DNA of 64,000 nt from Myrica gale (taxonomy: Eukaryota > Streptophyta > Magnoliopsida > Fagales > Myricaceae), in NCBI GenBank assembly GCA_963930655.1, contig OZ005621.1, positions 2,467,001-2,531,000 on the forward strand, given 5' to 3'. The position numbers and the translations under genes are program-made. Position 1 is the first letter of the stretch. Every line of letters starts with the position of its first letter. Below the pieces are notes generated by a model that saw only the letters and a list, made by a program, of their open reading frames with translations, did not search any database and was not told where the DNA came from. Below are positions 60,001 through 64,000 of the stretch, one piece after another.

Positions 60001-63000
60001 CTAGGGATCAGGCAACCATCCAATCAACAGTCCAGTAACATTGGCAGTACCTCGGGAATCAAGCATATGTCTATTTGTCCACTAGCTAGGGATGCATGCA
60101 TAGCAATATATCCACTGCTACGGCCCATCAATTTAACAATGCCAACACCATGGTAAGCACTGTGTGCCTATAAGAAGATTGAGGCGGGAGAAAAAAAGAA
60201 GTTAGCCATGAAGGAATAGCAGGAAATAATTCATCAGGAAACCTCATATACAGAAACAAAAATCCATGCATGGCGAGTAAAATACATAACGTGTACCTCT
60301 ATGTATGCTGAGTTTATTGCTCTTTGTGCTTCTTCAACAGCAGTATCAAAACCAAAAGTTTTATCCATCAGCAAAATATCATTGTCTATAGTTTTTGGCA
60401 CACCAACGACAGCCACCCTCATCCGTCGTTTACGGCACTGAAAGTAGAAGATATGTGAAATTAGGTCTCAAGAATAATGAAAGCTAAGCCTCTAGAAGAA
60501 ATAGAGAACATATAAGCAACTTAAAAAAAATCAAACTTAAAAACAGAGCCACAAGTGAAGAACCTGTAAGATTCCTGATGTTAATGTCTTAGAGATATAC
60601 TCACTACCAGTGCCTTGAAGACAAGGATAGCACTCATGTCTCAGCATTGTGCATTCAAATGGATGCTTCCCATAATTTATGGGTTGTTTTTTCTTTCTTT
60701 TTTCATTTACTTTTATGGTGTACATTTTGCAACTTGGAAGAAAAAGTTTCTATTTTGCAAATTCTCTCTTGATTCCACTTCGGACAGAAAAATCTGAATA
60801 ACATTTGGGAAAACTGCATGTCACCATGAACTAAGTTACTAGAGGCCACGGGCTCAACAACCTCATTGTGTATTGCTTCGGCCCCAGCATGTGTGCCGTT
60901 CCCACCCAATACGAAGAGCATGTTGATTCCTCTTTCCTGAATTCGACATGCAAAAACATAAATGAGAAAACTCTTATTGCCTGGAATCATGATTTATGTT
61001 TGAGATAGTTGACAACTCTTAATTGACCAATTAGAAAGATGAACTGAGCACCTCCATAGAGTCCACAATTTCACTAATGCTAGGTCCTCCACGTGAAACT
61101 CCTAGCAAGCTTCCACCAGAAAGATGGATATTCTGAACCACTTTCCTAGATAGCTGATGATCGAAGACAAAACCCAAAGAAGTTAATTTACAACTCAGAC
61201 AAAACAGAAGATAAAACATGCATTTATCTTGAGCACATAGCAACATTGTGACATGATCCAATTCACGTTCAACATAAGTGGAAAGGCATATGCATGTACC
61301 GGCACTTCAGCTAATTCTTTGTCAGAAAATCCCCGATAACCAAATGGAATACCCACGATCTTATTCACACCATATATTTCAAGCGTGATGACAATCTGCA
61401 GACAAAAAAATAATTGCAACGGTTATAATAATAAGTTTCTTAGCCCTTGCTGCTAGATATGAAGTTTCAAGGATGATAAACTCTGAATATCCTGTAAACA
61501 AATCGATTGTTCCCCTACCTTTTTATAGTTCTGTAACTCCAATGCTAGAATGAATAATGAAATTTTTTACACATGAACTTAACGGCCACCCAACAAAGAG
61601 ACTTCAAACATGCATTGCTAACAAATACTAGGAGCAGTTTTTGCCGAAATTTAAGAAGGTACTGAGAAAGTAGAATTATGAATTTTTCTCAACTTGAGTT
61701 TTATTTTCAGTGCAATGTAATAATCATGGCATATTGTGTTCAATACGGAGGCGCAATCCTCTAAGGAGTACTATTTCCTACTATAATTGTCATTGGCAAT
61801 GCTCTGTGTCGTCCCTTGTAAGCAGAGAAATGTTATTTGTCAAGCACCTGAGCTACTGTGGAGCAAAGATTTAATTCAAGTGCAAATAAAATGCCTGAAA
61901 ATGGACCGGGCAATATAAGTTAAGATACAGTCTCAAGTTGATAATTCCCTCGAATAAGACTGCTGGTTTGATGTGGGCAATACTCTAAGCGACTTTATGA
62001 CATTTATGAATAACACGTGACAATGACCTGTCTGATAACATCATTGAGACCAGGGCAGAGACCTCCACAAGTTACAATTGCTGCTTTAACTTCCTCAGGT
62101 CTGAAGTATATCTTCTCCCGTGGCCCAGCACGATGAACCCTGAAAAGTTACGATTACACACCATCACATTATAAAGGAGAAGTCAAACTGATATCTAATA
62201 TTAGCGAAATATAAGAATACGCCAATCTATATGTTAATTAATGAGAATTTGTGAAGTTGCATTTCTTTTCAACCATAATGAAGCTGATTCACAGATTTTT
62301 TTTTCCAATGTGTCTGCATACTGCAAAAGAATGTTTTTTCAAGGTGCTTTAATTTATTGTTTTGTTCTTACAGTGACTATATAGACTCAAATGGTCGGAC
62401 ATGGAAATGTATCAAAGTTTCGTACGATATAGAGAGTATAACATATTGATCTCCCTCCAAATTTGGGGAAATATCAGGCAATTGACATCGGCTTCATAAA
62501 CAACACTCCCCTCTCCGAGGTTTGTGCACCATTTCAGAGTATATTATATCAACTCACACATTCTTTTTGGCCTATCAACCCGTTCGCAATCAGATGCTTC
62601 TTTTGGATTTATACAATCACTTAAAAGGATTAAGACAGATATTTACCATTGTTCTACCCATGTACAATCCGGATCAATGCACTCAGCACCAGCAGATGTT
62701 GGTGACGAGTAGCGTATGACCTGGAATATTAGATAATGAGACAAAATAAGTGAAAACATTAGTTAATAGGCTGACATAAAGATATCACATCTCCGGCATG
62801 CAAATGGTAATTTGTACAAATCGTGTTCTTGGCAACCTACAAATGAACAAATACTCGCATCTAAACGAAAGATAGGCACTACATATCCCTACAAGATAGC
62901 GAATATGCGAGGAAAAGAATGAAGTTCCACAAAAGCATGAATTCTTTTTTGAGGTGGTGATAGGAACAGGAATAGAAAATCAACGCAGACAATGTGAAAT

Positions 63001-64000
63001 GTTTCTGCATCCTATCATCGTGCTTCAGTCTGCAGGAACCAAATCTCATTGATTTCTTGAAACTATTTAGGTCTTCATATGTACCATAAAGCTAGTGTAA
63101 GACAACTTTGATTTTGAGTTTCTCTAATTACACCACCTTACACAATTACATCTGCAGCATCAAAGATAACTAAACAAATACAGAGTTCAACAGGAAAACG
63201 GGAAGCACGCCCAAATGAGCAAAAAGACAGAAGGAAAACAAAAAGATACACTTTTTGTACTAGTTGACAAATGGATGTATGTCGGAGGACGGGGTCAACA
63301 AATTCAAATTATAAAAATTCTAAAATAATCTCTGAAAAAAATGATTAATAGAAAAGGCATCATACCTTAAGAAGCACCCTGTCTTTATTATTTATGTAAC
63401 CATGCCACTCCTCGTCGGATGGGTAACCTCCCGCAAATTCTTCTGATACCGGTGTCCTGCAACCGTTGAATACAAATGCAAAAAACCAGAATGAAATCCA
63501 AGCTGACGTGTAAATACAGAGTATATTTGATTGAGCTATTTCTAGTTGAACTAAAAACGCAATGCGACAAAAATCCCATGAAGAGAAGAGTTTTGAGCAA
63601 TTGCTCTCGTAAGCACAATTCTTCAATGTCTAAAGCTAAAAGTGTAGTTAAAGCAAAAAGAAAGAAAGAAACAATTCGCATCATTGATATCAATATGCAG
63701 GGAGACACCGTGGCAAACGAACGCGGACCTCATTCTCAGGCAGAAAGTAGAGGGAATCGGAACGGCGTCGTCGAAAATGTCAGTGATGTGAGGGATGTTG
63801 AAACGCTTCGCGAAGTCCTTCTGGAACTTGGATTTCCAATCAGGATCATTGTAATCGATGGATGGGCTCTGCTTTGCGGCCTCCGCAGACACGCGGAGCT
63901 TCCTGGCGACTCTGCTCGAACTCCAGCTCTGGAAACGAGGATTCAAGTACGGAAGTCCATAAGAGCGGTGAGAATCGTGGCGCGGGAGAGGGAGTTTGGA
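57027..64000 (-). CDS. PFK4: ATP-dependent 6-phosphofructokinase, plastid PFK4/5 type, 13 exons in window, N-terminus cut off
   Basis: Phosphorylates fructose 6-phosphate with ATP, the committed glycolytic step. Exons: 64000(edge)-63729, 63456-63366, 62720-62647, 62139-62028, 61395-61300, 61153-61052, 60936-60862, 60437-60297, 60167-60051, 59935-59831, 59615-59535, 58571-58443, 57194-57027; all GT-AG, phases close, stop TGA 57029-57027. 520 residues are visible. The frame is open to the edge with no Met in the first exon part, and the sequence is Arg/Ser-rich ([17 protein letters not shown]), fitting the end of a chloroplast transit peptide. Motifs: [48 protein letters not shown], the catalytic [39 protein letters not shown] and [17 protein letters not shown]. 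The C-terminus is [12 protein letters not shown]. The GGNGT form is that of plant PFKs. IPHITDIF...PIPSTFCL places it near PFK4/PFK5 (530-537 aa). Confidence 0.92.

Overview
The window is nuclear DNA of a flowering plant, most likely a woody dicot. Evidence: multi-exon genes with GT-AG introns, AT-rich introns and intergenic DNA, chloroplast- and mitochondrion-directed proteins, a PELPK1-like proline-rich cell-wall protein cluster, and plant-type MITE, LINE and LTR-element remnants. I cannot name the species. Exon junctions were placed by reading splice sites by eye and checking that phases and codon counts close; no transcript evidence was available.

Layout. 1-2.1 kb: intergenic DNA with an LTR-like repetitive relic. 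2.1-9.7 kb: a tandem cluster of small secreted proline-rich proteins, with intact copies at 2256-2828 and 9039-9686, two decayed copies at 3920-4103 and 4870-5453, a decayed coding minisatellite, and a local tandem duplication (5347-6470 and 6471-7056). 11.2-13.4 kb (minus): IMPACT/YigZ-family gene, 6 exons, 276 aa. 13.7-20.0 kb (minus): MYND-type ubiquitin-specific protease of the UBP15-19 group, 12 exons, 948 aa, with one probable GC-AG intron. 20.5-24.2 kb: a transposon-rich gap with a MITE, a dead LINE 3' end, a compact LTR element with target-site duplication, a tRNA-Ser(GCU)-like gene and a long-arm inverted-repeat element. 25.6-26.9 kb (plus): intronless mitochondrial dicarboxylate/uncoupling carrier of the UCP5/DIC type, with a 42-codon upstream ORF. 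30.2-33.1 kb (minus): CURVATURE THYLAKOID 1-type protein, 5 exons, 196 aa. 34.9-39.0 kb (plus): 14-3-3 protein of the GF14 lambda/kappa type, 4 exons, 248 aa. 43.5-45.6 kb (plus): D-type cyclin (D2/D4 group), 6 exons, 365 aa, with an LxCxE motif. 49.0-51.2 kb (plus): intronless DUF4220/DUF594 membrane protein, 763 aa. 52.6-54.8 kb: its tandem duplicate, a pseudogene containing an 18-G run. 57.0-64.0 kb (minus): plastid-type ATP-dependent phosphofructokinase (PFK4/5-like), 13 exons, whose N-terminus runs off the right edge.

The single-copy genes are unrelated housekeeping and regulatory genes: protein turnover, glycolysis, thylakoid shape, phosphoprotein binding, cell cycle and metabolite transport. 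They form no operon-like or pathway unit. The lineage-specific parts are the two tandem families (proline-rich proteins and DUF4220), both showing duplication followed by decay. I found no new multi-gene system. The observations most worth following are the decaying proline-rich repeat locus, the short LTR element present in two states, and the small 5'-leader and intron features.
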